DNA of 64,000 nucleotides from Bacteroidales bacterium (lineage in GTDB: Bacteria; Bacteroidota; Bacteroidia; Bacteroidales; UBA1556), in contig JAGLCR010000002.1 of the NCBI GenBank assembly GCA_023146135.1, forward strand, positions 1 to 64,000, read 5' to 3'. Positions 18,882 to 29,584 of this stretch are shown here, in pieces. The position numbers and the translations under genes are program-made. Position 1 is the first letter of the stretch. Each line of letters begins with the position of its first letter. Under the pieces are notes generated by a model. The model was not told the DNA's origin. It was given only the letters and a program-made list of their open reading frames with translations, and made no database searches.

Positions 18882-21146
18882 TTAAAGGCCATATTGTAAA
18901 CCAACAGAGAGGTAACGGCCCAATGATATTTGATCGGAACTAACCATATGCTGCTCGTCAAATAGGTTCTGTCCGCTAAGTCGTATGGAGAACTTCTTAT
19001 AGAACTCGTAGGTAATAGATGCATCCAATGAGAATAGAGGATTTACCTCAAATGTATTTACTTCATCCAAATACATTTTTCCTTGGTAGTGAATATTCAA
19101 ACTTGTTTTTATTTTTTTATGTAGATATGAGATAGATATATTAGCCATGTCTTGAGGGATATAGGCTAATTTTTTTCCTTCTAAATCCTGTCGCGCATCA
19201 AATTGTCCAATTTCGGACCCATTAAAAGTATAATTAGTGTTCAATCGCAAGCTTTTTGTAAATGCATAATCAAAATTGATTTCTGCACCATAAAGGTAAA
19301 CGGTGGTAACATTCTCTTTTTTATACACCAGTTTACGACCACCAAACAAGCTATCTCCAGTTGCTACATAATTCATAAAATTATTGCCTTGAGAAAAGTA
19401 CATATTAGTTTGCAATGCCCATTTTTTTCTATGAACTCGGAAGCCAGCTTCTATATTATCCAAGGTTTCGGGAGTTAAATTTGGGTTTGCCTCTTTATAA
19501 CCAATATTAATAAAACCAAATCGTGTGATATCATCCAGCGAAGGAGCTCTAAAACCCTGTGAGTAAATAGAGTATATATTCATATTTTTTGAAAAATCAT
19601 ATTGTAGTGCAAGGCGTGGGCTTAAGCCACTCCATATTTTTGTGTCTAAGGGGCCACTATTTGCTTTCATAAAATCGGTGGCATTTGTGCTTTCCTCAAG
19701 CAAAAAAGCTCCATTATGAAAATGACCATAGGCATAGTTTAATCCGATAATAGCTTTAAGCTTTGGAGAAATCTGCCACTCATCACCGATAGAGAGGTTC
19801 AGTACATCAAGCTTTCCTTGATTGATTACTTTATCGGTGCTGGTTTGATATTCATCTACTCCGTATACTTCGCCAGATCGAAAATCGCCTCCAAAACTGA
19901 AATTGTGATTTTCCAATTCGTAATGAAACATTGCTAAAGCACCGTAGTCGGTACGGTCCGAATTTACTTTGATATGGGTATAATTACCTTTTTTCATTTT
20001 TTCAATATCACGACCATAGTGCTCAATTTGGTAGAATAGGTTAAAATCCATCTTAAGTTTCCCCAATACATTAGTATAATTCAGTTTAGTAAAATGGGTT
20101 TTATAAGTGGAAACGGCACCATCCTCCAATAGTATTTTTGTCCCTTGACCACGATATTCGTCATAGTAATTATATTCCAATTCAATATGTGATTTTGCAT
20201 CAAACATATATCCAAGTCGTGCATTTGCTCCATATTCTTTAAGGAAAACGGCTGTATCTGTTTTATCTCTTATTGTGTCAGGAGCGGTGATATAACCATC
20301 ACTATTAAGCCCTTTGGCTGCAAGAGTATAATAGAACGAGCTTTCCTTGTCGCTTAGTTTTTGCATGATGCTGAAATCAGCTTGCAAGGTGTTATAAGTG
20401 GAGTAGGAGGTACGAGCTGTAACATCCACTTTATTTGAAGTTGGTCGTTTAAGCACAAGATTGACAGCTCCTCCCATGGCGTTGTTTCCATAAATAGTGG
20501 CGCCTGGGCCTTTCAAAACTTCAATTCTTTGGAAATCGGATTCGATTAATCGATTCCAATTAGTACCACCATTATCGGCAGAGTTTATTGGTACACCATC
20601 GACAAGTGTTAATTGACGCCCTGCTTCGCGACTTACTACCGATCGTAAACCTACAACCGATTTTCCAAAAATACCAAAAGCACGATCTACAAATACGCCA
20701 GATGTAAACTTAAGGTTTTGATCAATTTTATCGGAAGCAATGAGTTGTATTTGTTGCTGTGAAACGACTGAAATATCAGCTGGAATGCTCATAACCAACT
20801 GAGGGATGCGATTGGCTACCACGCTTACCTCTTCGGTTTCGAAAAGAGCAGGCTCCATTTGTATTTCTCCAAGATTTACATCCTTGTTGTGTAGGGTGGA
20901 ATAAGGTAAATCTTTTAGCTTAAAACCTAAATAGCTTAGTTGTAGGGTGCTAGAAATGGTTGTATCAATATTAAGTTTGAAACTTCCATCTGTATGGCTG
21001 ATAGTGTATGCATTCTGACTGCGATCTACAATATTAGCCCCTGCTAAGGGCTCACGATTTTCGTTTAGGATTACTCCTGTAACTGATTGAGCAATAACTA
21101 AATTGCCAATTAGTAATAATAAAATACTAAATGTAATTTTTGACAT
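18882..21146 (-). CDS. TonB-dependent outer-membrane receptor with carboxypeptidase-like N-terminal domain
   Basis: Signal peptide; VTGVILNENREPLAGANI; plug RIEVLKGPGATIYGNNAMGGAVNL; C-terminal barrel. Confidence 0.95.
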   Translation of the reverse strand: MSKITFSILLLLIGNLVIAQSVTGVILNENREPLAGANIVDRSQNAYTISHTDGSFKLNIDTTISSTLQLSYLGFKLKDLPYSTLHNKDVNLGEIQMEPALFETEEVSVVANRIPQLVMSIPADISVVSQQQIQLIASDKIDQNLKFTSGVFVDRAFGIFGKSVVGLRSVVSREAGRQLTLVDGVPINSADNGGTNWNRLIESDFQRIEVLKGPGATIYGNNAMGGAVNLVLKRPTSNKVDVTARTSYSTYNTLQADFSIMQKLSDKESSFYYTLAAKGLNSDGYITAPDTIRDKTDTAVFLKEYGANARLGYMFDAKSHIELEYNYYDEYRGQGTKILLEDGAVSTYKTHFTKLNYTNVLGKLKMDFNLFYQIEHYGRDIEKMKKGNYTHIKVNSDRTDYGALAMFHYELENHNFSFGGDFRSGEVYGVDEYQTSTDKVINQGKLDVLNLSIGDEWQISPKLKAIIGLNYAYGHFHNGAFLLEESTNATDFMKANSGPLDTKIWSGLSPRLALQYDFSKNMNIYSIYSQGFRAPSLDDITRFGFINIGYKEANPNLTPETLDNIEAGFRVHRKKWALQTNMYFSQGNNFMNYVATGDSLFGGRKLVYKKENVTTVYLYGAEINFDYAFTKSLRLNTNYTFNGSEIGQFDARQDLEGKKLAYIPQDMANISISYLHKKIKTSLNIHYQGKMYLDEVNTFEVNPLFSLDASITYEFYKKFSIRLSGQNLFDEQHMVSSDQISLGRYLSVGLQYGL

Positions 21147-21403
21147 ACGTAAATTTTTGTGCAGAAAAAAAGCTCCAAGCTGTTCCTTATGTTGTATTGG
21201 GAGCTTGAAACTTCGATATTGTACGTTGTCAATATGATGAATCTACTACCCCTTTCCAATTCATTCGTCATTTGACGAAATCGGGAGGCATAATCGTTTC
21301 CTTTTATACCCATCGGTTAATCGAGCGTGCTTGATGTTTAGTTCGAATAACTCGGTTTAGCTATGTTGTTTTGTTTCTGCTGTGAAACAATGGAGCAAAG
21401 GTA
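21147..21403 (-). promoter_or_regulatory. Candidate structured 5' leader / attenuator RNA of the TonB-dependent receptor
   Basis: -7-like TACCTTTG at 21396-21403 (minus), hairpins TTGTTTC/GAAACAA (21371-21390), GGTATAA/TTATGCC and TTCGTC-AAAT-GACGAA, then the terminator hairpin. Confidence 0.55.
21163..21208 (-). terminator. Intrinsic terminator-like hairpin in the 5' leader of the TonB-dependent receptor
   Basis: Minus strand AAGCTCC(CAA)...(TTGG)AGCTT stem then a T-run, ending about 18 nt before the ATG. Confidence 0.75.
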
Positions 21404-21440
21404 GAATAATTTTGGCTTTATTAGAAACTTAAAATAGGTA

Positions 21441-23336
21441 TTACTCCACCATCAAATGCGTAGCTTCCATAGCGGCATTAGTACCAAATACGTGGATAAT
21501 ATCACCTTTTCGTAAATAAGTGTCACCATGAGGAATACTTAGGCTTTCGCCACTTTTAATCATCATCAAAATGGCTTCGCTATGGAAAGGTATTTCCCTA
21601 ATTTGCTTGCCATCAACCTCACTATTGATAACTTGAATCTCTTCTACACTGTAATTATCAAAACTTTCCACTAGATTGTGGTAGGTATTGGGTCGAAGAA
21701 TTAGATTTTCTATTGTAGTGGCTAAAACTCGTCGCTCATCAATAGTGTCTACATTAATCAATTGCAATTGTTTTTCAATGGTTTTTGATTGTGAACGACT
21801 AATAATATTTTCGTGTTGAAACTGTTTGCGAAGCATTTTACCTACAATAAGATTATCCTCATCACTTCCGCATTCAAGCACTACATAATTATTTGCTGAT
21901 AAATGTATTTCTCTGTAAACGGCTTCCTGACAGCCATTTTCTAATATTGCATTGAGTCCTTTATTCTGAATATCACGAAAACGGTCTATGTTTTTTTCAA
22001 TAATAATGGACTTTTTTCCATGCACATGGAGGCGTCGAGCCAGGAGTACAGCGGTGCTACTTCCTCCTACGATAATGGTTTTGCTTCCGGAGAGAATATT
22101 TCCAGGGTTAAGCGCATTGAAAATGATGGGTGATATAAGGCAAGTGACTACCGCCATTAAAATAAAACTAGCATTAATGCCCTCGGTAATTACATTCATT
22201 TCCAGACCAATGGCTGAGGCTGCAATGATTAAGCTTAATCTTGACGACATTAGAAAACCACCTGCTAATGCTCTTCGGAAACCAAATATCCGAGACCATA
22301 TCATTGATGGAATAATTTTAACGGTAAAAAGAATCACCAATAGGGCAGCTAAAAACCAAATTATGGAAGAGTCGAATTCTGCAAAAGCAGAAGTATCGAA
22401 TTTCATGCCCACCATAATAAAGAAGATGGGGATAAAGAAGCCGAAGCCCATTCCATCCATTTTTACAATAAGGAGAGAGCGTTCTTTATGCATAAAACTG
22501 GAGAGTAATAATCCGCTAAGGAAAGCTCCAAGTAGCACTTCTTCTTCGCCAATAAATTGTGCTATTACTACAAAACCAAGAATTACTAAAATAGTTCCGC
22601 GCACTCGAATTTGTAATGCTGAATGGGAAAATTGATATCCCATCTTTTTGAATATAGGAATCTGCTTTAATCGTCGACCTACAATAGTGAAAATGTAGAG
22701 TGCAAAGAAAAGAACGAAGATATAGAGGAGTTCGATTTTGAATCCATGTTTCAGTGTAAAAGCAGTAAAAGAGAATAAAATGATGCTAAAAATATCGGCT
22801 ACTGCTGCGGCTATGATAATCATTTGACCGTAATGCCCTGCAATTTCGCCACGGTTTTTTAGCACCGGAAGAATAATTCCTACCGAGGTAGTTACCATGA
22901 TTAATGAGAAATACCAGAGGTTTGGAATATCGATGATTTGTGCGAGAACCAGTGTGCTGATATAGGATAAAATCAAAGCTAGAAGAAAATGACTAATTCC
23001 CACAAGCAATGGATTCTTTAAAAAACTTGCAAGGCTTAGTTTTTTTCGCGGTAGTGAGGCTGTGATTTGGTCTACGTTAATCTCCAGCCCACTTAAAAAC
23101 ATTAAGAATATAAAACCAGCTAGTGCGAGAAAATCTAAAATTTTCATGCTTTCACTTGTGATATGATCGAGCATAAAATGTCCTAAAATATACCCGAGTA
23201 TTATCTCAGCTATAACCGTAGGAACTTTAGTAATTCGAAAAAGAGAAAGCAGAACAGGTGCCGCCCACGCCAAACCGATGACAAGTGCCAGGGGCCAAAA
23301 TGGAATATGAAATGACATGTTTAGTAATATACCCAT
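21441..23336 (-). CDS. CPA2-type cation:proton antiporter with TrkA-N/TrkA-C regulatory domains
   Basis: Multi-TM antiporter domain, IIVGGSSTAVLLARRLHVHGKKSIIIEKN (TrkA-N), C-terminal TrkA-C-like domain. Confidence 0.9.
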   Translation of the reverse strand: MGILLNMSFHIPFWPLALVIGLAWAAPVLLSLFRITKVPTVIAEIILGYILGHFMLDHITSESMKILDFLALAGFIFLMFLSGLEINVDQITASLPRKKLSLASFLKNPLLVGISHFLLALILSYISTLVLAQIIDIPNLWYFSLIMVTTSVGIILPVLKNRGEIAGHYGQMIIIAAAVADIFSIILFSFTAFTLKHGFKIELLYIFVLFFALYIFTIVGRRLKQIPIFKKMGYQFSHSALQIRVRGTILVILGFVVIAQFIGEEEVLLGAFLSGLLLSSFMHKERSLLIVKMDGMGFGFFIPIFFIMVGMKFDTSAFAEFDSSIIWFLAALLVILFTVKIIPSMIWSRIFGFRRALAGGFLMSSRLSLIIAASAIGLEMNVITEGINASFILMAVVTCLISPIIFNALNPGNILSGSKTIIVGGSSTAVLLARRLHVHGKKSIIIEKNIDRFRDIQNKGLNAILENGCQEAVYREIHLSANNYVVLECGSDEDNLIVGKMLRKQFQHENIISRSQSKTIEKQLQLINVDTIDERRVLATTIENLILRPNTYHNLVESFDNYSVEEIQVINSEVDGKQIREIPFHSEAILMMIKSGESLSIPHGDTYLRKGDIIHVFGTNAAMEATHLMVE

Positions 23337-23499
23337 AAATTAATATTTGTCAATAAATATGTGCTGAACAAAGATAAGGCAAAAAACGTAGGTTATAAAT
23401 TTAAATTGGCATGTAGTTTCCCGATTGGAAACTTACAAGTGATGATTCGTAAGTCAAAACATTTGCATTTTTCCAATTTAGGTTGATAGCTACCACATA

Positions 23500-24246
23500 T
23501 TATAAGTAGATACTTATACCTGCATTGATCCCCATAAATACACTTCCAGTATTTAGCTCCTTAGGTTTTTCTTTAAAAGTAAAATTTAGTAAGAAACCTA
23601 ACTTAAAATCAATATTATCAGAGGTCATATGAAAACCTATCATATTTTCCGCTGCAATAATTGGGTTGTTATTGTTTGATTGAAAATAAAAAACAGCTCC
23701 AATTTCTGTGTAGAAACCCACCTTATTACCTATGGATACTACCATAGTAGTGGGTATGCCGAGTAAAGAAGTAGATTTCTCATCATGCTTCCCATAAGGT
23801 ATAGTTAAGTAAGAAACTCCTGTTTTTAGCCCAAGTACATTATTAAAATAGTACCCCAATTCGGCTCCAAAATTAGTTGCTTTATTAAAGTCGAAAAAAC
23901 CTAAAACATCATTTTGTACTGCTCCGTTTCCAATTGCAAAATGCCCACCTAAAAAGAAAGTTTTTTTTGTATAAGCGGAGCTTACTTCTGCTGTTTCTGC
24001 TTGTACACTCTTACTTGAAATAAATTTTTGTATTTCTCCTGTTTTATATTTGATCAAAGCAACTTGATCCTTTGTAATAATATATAAGGTGTTTTCAGTT
24101 TCATTGTACTTATTAAATCTAATGACATTACCTTCAGTATCTATGATTTTCGCTTGGATAACTTCTCCATTTATTTTCATAATTGTATCCTGGGAATATA
24201 GATTTCCAGCGAAAGACAGAAGGATAATTATTAAGAGATACTTCAC
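23500..24246 (-). CDS. Hypothetical secreted/outer-membrane protein
   Basis: Signal peptide; beta-rich; overlaps next gene stop/start by one base. Confidence 0.7.
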   Translation of the reverse strand: MKYLLIIILLSFAGNLYSQDTIMKINGEVIQAKIIDTEGNVIRFNKYNETENTLYIITKDQVALIKYKTGEIQKFISSKSVQAETAEVSSAYTKKTFFLGGHFAIGNGAVQNDVLGFFDFNKATNFGAELGYYFNNVLGLKTGVSYLTIPYGKHDEKSTSLLGIPTTMVVSIGNKVGFYTEIGAVFYFQSNNNNPIIAAENMIGFHMTSDNIDFKLGFLLNFTFKEKPKELNTGSVFMGINAGISIYL

Positions 24247-27002
24247 TATTCAATAAGGATAAGTTTACGGCTATAATGTTCATTTGAAGATGATAATACC
24301 AAATGATACACTCCTGATTTGAGCCTCAATTCTCCTGCATTTAGTATAAAATGATAAGTGCCTTTAGGGAGTTTATTCTCCGTCCATTTTTTTCGTAATT
24401 GACCAAGATTATCATAAACAGATAGTTGTATATTCTGCTTTTTATCATTGATAATTGTAATTTTTGTTTTTGAAGAAAATGGGTTGGGTTGACCGGTATA
24501 AAGGTACAGACTTTGTTCTTTTTCTTGCTGATTAGAAATACTGGCCGTATTATAGTATGTATCGTAAGCCTCTTGAGCTACTTGCTTCAAATCATGTAGG
24601 TGATCGCCCACAAGCACTGCAAAACTTACCACTATACTATCGTTCTTAGCAATAGTATATGGCCCAGCACTGATCATGTTTGATACATCGCCACCGTTTC
24701 CATAACCAGCTGAATCACGTGCCTGTGTCATGGTTTGAAATTTTTCAAAGCCGTAAAAATCATCATAAATTCTTACGCTACCATTTTTGCCATCGTTATC
24801 AATATTGTAGATATTAGTATTTATCCCTTCCAAAATCATCAGGCCAGCATGCTTTCCCCCCGATGTGGGATAGGTGTATGCTAATCTATGTGTAGGGTCA
24901 TGACTTGCTTTATTGGCCGATGATTTTTCAATGTCGAAATCGGCAAAAAGTGCAGTATGCAAATTAGTAAGTGGAGCATTACCTAAATTGAAAATGTGAT
25001 ATTCTAAGATTACAAATTGGTCTTTGCCTGCTTGATTATAGGCATATGAGAACTGCTTCACTTTAATATTTAGCTTACTAAAACTGGCATTATCATCATT
25101 AAACTCACAAAAGAATGCTTGATCACCCTGACTTGGATTTAGGATTTCTTTTATGGGTACAATAGTCTTAAAGTCATGGTCATATCCTTGTTGTCCATAG
25201 ATATTATCAGAGACTTGATTTCCAGAAGTAGCTACTAATAGCCCTCCATACGATAGCATACTTCGGCCTCCTTTATAAACCATACCTACACCTTGATTTT
25301 GATAGTCATCATTATAACCAAGTCGGCTGTTTGAAGTGAGTGTTAATGCGATTTTATTGGTGTCTATATTTATAAAATCTTTATTCAATTCAATTCGTAC
25401 AAACTCAAATCCAGAGTAGTTGCCGTCAGAATATGTTACTTTAATATCTGCTTGATACCCCAAAGGAATACTGGGTAAAATTCTAATTTTAAAAGCATTA
25501 TTGTTATTATTTACAATTCCATTTGTAGGTAATTGTCCAATATTGAAAGTGGAATTCAAAATCAATAGATAGGGCGAAGTAGTACTAATTGTAGCTTTTA
25601 ATGCCGAAGAAGAAGGTGAAAGGTAATTGATAAAGTCGCCACTAATAGAAATAGTGTCAGAATAATCATTTGTTGAAAAACTAATAATCTGATTTTCAAA
25701 TCGAAGGGCAGGACTCGTAGTATCAATTAAAGCTTTATGCATATTAAGTCTGCCTGAACCCATAAAGTCTTTGGTAGGGATATTGCCAGCGATGGTGTCA
25801 ATAATATCAGCCGATACTCTCATTTGCTCGCCAAGTTGTAAAGCATTCATCCATGGGTAATGCGATTTTACCAAGGCGGCCGCAGCTGCAACCATGGGGG
25901 AAGAGAAACTGGTTCCGTGTGAGCTAAAATAAACATTGCCGGGCCAAGTTGAGTAAACAAATGTGCCTGGTGCATTCATGTCAACCATGCTGCCATAGGA
26001 CGATTGTGCCCATCGTACATCCAAGGAGTCGGTTGCTGCCACACTTAATACAATATCGTATGATGCAGGGTACATCCAAACGGAACTATTACTATTGCCA
26101 CATGCTGCTACGACCAAAACATTTCGATTAAATGTTGCATAATTAACTACATCTTTTCCAAATTGCGTGAAAACTGGACCACCCCATGCGCAATTTATCA
26201 CAGCGCAAAATTTATCTGCAGCATATACTATTCCTTCATAATCACGCGTTAACTTGCCTTCAGTATCATCAATTTTTACGGGGAGAGTTTTTATGTTATA
26301 CCCCACACCAGCAATACCAACGCCATTATCGGGCACAGCAGATACAAAGCCTGATACAAAAGTGCCATGACCTATTGGCCCCCATTGCGGATTATTATCA
26401 TTGTTACCCACATCCCAGCCACAAAAGTTATCTAGAAATCCATCATTGTCGTTATCAATACCATCAACGGGATCTTGATAATTGTATTTAATTCCATCAA
26501 TTAAATCCTCGTGAACACGATCAATACCCGTATCAGTAACTCCAACTACCACATTGGTATCACCCATTTCCACATCCCATGCATCATAGGCATGAATAAT
26601 ATCTAAATACCATTGATTTCCTCTTTTGGGGTCGTTAGGAGTATAAAAAAGAGTATTTAATGGACGTTGTTCAACATATTTAAATATGCCAATCTTTTGC
26701 AATTTATTGATAATAGACGTTTCTGGAATATCAGATTTATAAACTAACTGATGCCACAAACTTAGATCAACCAATTGGTGTCCATATCGGTCATATTCTT
26801 CGTTTGGCTTTTTATGTTTTGGAAAAATCTGTTGAATAGTTCCCTTGCTTTCTTGAAGGATTTGACTTAGAGCTTGATTATTTGAAAATTCAACGGCATA
26901 TTTAGGAAGTATTTTAACTAATATCGTTTTACTTTGATATTGTGAAAAAATAAAAAAAGGCAAAAAGATAAATAGGTATAAAAGGGTAAGTTTTGTTTTC
27001 AT
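24246..27002 (-). CDS. Subtilisin-like S8 serine protease with T9SS C-terminal sorting domain
   Basis: VVGVTDTGIDRVHEDL (Asp), GHGTFVSGFV (His), SSHGTSFSSPMVAAAAAL (Ser); C-terminal YTGQPNPFSSKTKI...LKSGVYHLVLSS. Confidence 0.93.
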   Translation of the reverse strand: MKTKLTLLYLFIFLPFFIFSQYQSKTILVKILPKYAVEFSNNQALSQILQESKGTIQQIFPKHKKPNEEYDRYGHQLVDLSLWHQLVYKSDIPETSIINKLQKIGIFKYVEQRPLNTLFYTPNDPKRGNQWYLDIIHAYDAWDVEMGDTNVVVGVTDTGIDRVHEDLIDGIKYNYQDPVDGIDNDNDGFLDNFCGWDVGNNDNNPQWGPIGHGTFVSGFVSAVPDNGVGIAGVGYNIKTLPVKIDDTEGKLTRDYEGIVYAADKFCAVINCAWGGPVFTQFGKDVVNYATFNRNVLVVAACGNSNSSVWMYPASYDIVLSVAATDSLDVRWAQSSYGSMVDMNAPGTFVYSTWPGNVYFSSHGTSFSSPMVAAAAALVKSHYPWMNALQLGEQMRVSADIIDTIAGNIPTKDFMGSGRLNMHKALIDTTSPALRFENQIISFSTNDYSDTISISGDFINYLSPSSSALKATISTTSPYLLILNSTFNIGQLPTNGIVNNNNNAFKIRILPSIPLGYQADIKVTYSDGNYSGFEFVRIELNKDFINIDTNKIALTLTSNSRLGYNDDYQNQGVGMVYKGGRSMLSYGGLLVATSGNQVSDNIYGQQGYDHDFKTIVPIKEILNPSQGDQAFFCEFNDDNASFSKLNIKVKQFSYAYNQAGKDQFVILEYHIFNLGNAPLTNLHTALFADFDIEKSSANKASHDPTHRLAYTYPTSGGKHAGLMILEGINTNIYNIDNDGKNGSVRIYDDFYGFEKFQTMTQARDSAGYGNGGDVSNMISAGPYTIAKNDSIVVSFAVLVGDHLHDLKQVAQEAYDTYYNTASISNQQEKEQSLYLYTGQPNPFSSKTKITIINDKKQNIQLSVYDNLGQLRKKWTENKLPKGTYHFILNAGELRLKSGVYHLVLSSSNEHYSRKLILIE

Positions 27003-27071
27003 AGTATGATTTTTTTACAAAAACAAAGATAAAGAAAATGGGTGACTAACAATAAAAATGTAAGAAGGGAT

Positions 27072-27818
27072 TTAGTTATCCATAGATCCAAAAACACTCT
27101 CCTTTTGAAAAGCAATTTCGGCAGCACGCTGTTCAGCACTTTTTATTGCTCGATCTTGGGCTGTGGAAACCATTTCGCCATTAATAAAAAGCTCTACAGT
27201 GTGAAGTAATTTATTACCACCAGAAGAAGATTTGGATGATCTAAACTCTATAGTATGCTTTTCTTTTTGTGCCCATTCAATTAATCGACTTTTAAAATTG
27301 GTTTCGGTATGCTGAAGTTCGTCGATATCTAAGTGGAGTTTTATGATACGCTCTATAATCACCTTTTTAGTAAAGTCATAACCCTTGTCAATATAGAGAG
27401 CGCCAATAAAAGCTTCAAAAGCATCTCCCCTCAATGATTTGGGTTGACTGCGTACGTCTTTAGTTGCTTGAATTAGTTTAGTGATTCCTAGTTTTGTAGA
27501 AAGGCTATTTAACTGGGCTCTGCTCACCATTTTGGAGCGCATTTTTGTAAGAAAACCTTCGTCTTTATAGGGATAAATTTTAAAAAGGTAGTCTGCTACT
27601 ACTGCATCAAGAATAGCATCTCCAAGGTATTCTAAGCGTTCGTTGCTGTTTTTAACACCAGGTTGTAACTCATCGGCCACCGATTTGTGACGAAAGGCTA
27701 GCTGATATAAAAAAATATTTCCGGGATAAAACCCGAAAATATTTTTCAATGTATCAATAAGCTCACGATTCTCTTTAGAGAACTTGGCTCTAATCGATCC
27801 TTTAATATCGATTACCAA
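27072..27818 (-). CDS. rnc: Ribonuclease III
   Basis: NERLEYLGDAILDAVVADYLF signature; dsRBD C-terminus; downstream of fabF. Confidence 0.97.
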   Translation of the reverse strand: MVIDIKGSIRAKFSKENRELIDTLKNIFGFYPGNIFLYQLAFRHKSVADELQPGVKNSNERLEYLGDAILDAVVADYLFKIYPYKDEGFLTKMRSKMVSRAQLNSLSTKLGITKLIQATKDVRSQPKSLRGDAFEAFIGALYIDKGYDFTKKVIIERIIKLHLDIDELQHTETNFKSRLIEWAQKEKHTIEFRSSKSSSGGNKLLHTVELFINGEMVSTAQDRAIKSAEQRAAEIAFQKESVFGSMDN

Positions 27819-27821
27819 GGC

Positions 27822-29072
27822 TTAGTCAGTAAATTTTTTGAAAATAATAGAAGCATTATGCCCACCAAAACCAAAGGTGTTGCTTAAAGCAACCTTGATA
27901 TCTGCTTTTTTTGCTTTATTGAATACGAAATTCAATTTAGGAATTGCAGGGTCAAGTTCTGTATGGTTAATTGTTGGAGGAATAATTCCTTCTTTTACAG
28001 CAAGAATAGAAGCGATTGCTTCGATTGCACCTGCTGCGCCTAGTAAGTGGCCAGTCATCGACTTAGTAGAGTTGATGTAAATATCTTTAGCATGATCCCC
28101 AAAAAGACTTACAATAGCTTTTGGTTCAGCAACATCACCCACAGGGGTAGAGGTTCCATGTGTATTGATATGATCAATATCTTCAAGTTTCAAACCAGCG
28201 TCAAGTACTGCTTCTTTCATTGCTTTGGCAGCACCTGCACCTTCAGGATGTGGAGCTGTCATATGATAAGCATCGCCAGAAAGTCCTGCACCTGCTACTT
28301 CAGCGTAGATTTTAGCTCCTCGAGCGAGCGCATGCTCTAGCTCTTCGAACACCATTGATGCTCCACCTTCTCCCATTACAAAACCATCACGGTCTTTATT
28401 GAAAGGTCTTGAAGCTTTAGCGGGCTCGTCGTTCCGGGTTGAAATGGCATGCATGCCGTTAAAACCCCCAACACCAGCCTCGTAAATAGAAGCTTCACTT
28501 CCTCCTGTAACGAAAACGTCGGCTTTGCCGAATCGGATGTACATCAATGCATCGGCCATGGCATTTGCTGCTGAAGCGCACGCAGATACCGTTGTAAAAT
28601 TCGGTCCCATAAAACCATACTTCATCGAAATATGACCTGCTGTAATATCAGCAATCATCTTAGGAATAAAGAAAGGGTTAAACTTGGGAGTACCGTCTCC
28701 TTTTGAAAAATTAGTTACCTCATCAGAGAATGTCTTTAGGCCTCCGATACCGGATCCCCAAATAACTCCAATGCGTCCTAAATCCTCATCTTCAAGATTC
28801 AAACCACTATCGGCTACAGCCTGATCAGCAGCAATCATCCCAAATTGAGCACATGGGTCTAACTTACGTGCTTCTTTACGGTCAAAATAATCCAAAGGAT
28901 TATAATCTTTAACCTCACAAGCAAAACGGGTTTTGAATTTACTGGCGTCAAAGTTCTTAATAGGAGCAGCACCACTCACTCCATTAATCAAACTATCCCA
29001 TAATTCTGGAACAGTATTTCCTAATGGAGTAAGTGCGCCTAGTCCTGTTACAACTACTCGTCTTAAATTCAT
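27822..29072 (-). CDS. fabF: 3-oxoacyl-ACP synthase II
   Basis: VSACASAANAMADA active site; NTHGTSTPVGD; start refined to MNLRRVVVTG. Confidence 0.97.
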   Translation of the reverse strand: MNLRRVVVTGLGALTPLGNTVPELWDSLINGVSGAAPIKNFDASKFKTRFACEVKDYNPLDYFDRKEARKLDPCAQFGMIAADQAVADSGLNLEDEDLGRIGVIWGSGIGGLKTFSDEVTNFSKGDGTPKFNPFFIPKMIADITAGHISMKYGFMGPNFTTVSACASAANAMADALMYIRFGKADVFVTGGSEASIYEAGVGGFNGMHAISTRNDEPAKASRPFNKDRDGFVMGEGGASMVFEELEHALARGAKIYAEVAGAGLSGDAYHMTAPHPEGAGAAKAMKEAVLDAGLKLEDIDHINTHGTSTPVGDVAEPKAIVSLFGDHAKDIYINSTKSMTGHLLGAAGAIEAIASILAVKEGIIPPTINHTELDPAIPKLNFVFNKAKKADIKVALSNTFGFGGHNASIIFKKFTD

Positions 29073-29085
29073 AAAATGAGTTTTA

Positions 29086-29322
29086 CTATTTTGTGTTGTT
29101 TTCAATGTATGTGATTGCATCACCTACGGTACCGATGTTCTCGGCTTGATCATCTGGAATTGCAATATTGAATTCCTTTTCGAATTCCATAATTAACTCT
29201 ACAGTATCCAATGAATCTGCACCTAAGTCGTTAGTAAAACTTGCTTCAGGTGTTACTTCGCTCTCATCAACTCCTAATTTGTCAACGATAATCGCGTTAA
29301 TTCTAGTTGCTATGTCTGACAT
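29086..29322 (-). CDS. acpP: Acyl carrier protein
   Basis: 78 aa; [12 protein letters not shown] phosphopantetheine site. Confidence 0.98.
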   Translation of the reverse strand: MSDIATRINAIIVDKLGVDESEVTPEASFTNDLGADSLDTVELIMEFEKEFNIAIPDDQAENIGTVGDAITYIENNTK

Positions 29323-29584
29323 GTTTTTAATATTTTTTGGTTAAACACAATGCAAAGAAAAACCTAATAAGATGAAAAACCAAAAAAACTTTACTTTTTA
29401 TCTCTTTTGGCAAATATTAATATAATTGATAATCAGTAATATAGAATATTAGTGAATATATATTATGATATTATTATGCTATATAAAGCCATGATACATA
29501 GTGTATAATATACTTGTTGTTAAGAAAAACTATATTATTATATAATATTAAACATTTTTAAGAATTGCCCTAAATTGACAATAT

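Noticed and set aside
21147-21403. Cobalamin riboswitch upstream of the TonB-dependent receptor
   Set aside because: I could not locate the conserved B12-box or GGGAA...CCGC-type core by eye; left as an unassigned structured leader.
21988-22635. 215-aa plus-strand ORF
   Set aside because: Fully antisense to the clear CPA2 antiporter gene; composition looks like a shadow ORF.
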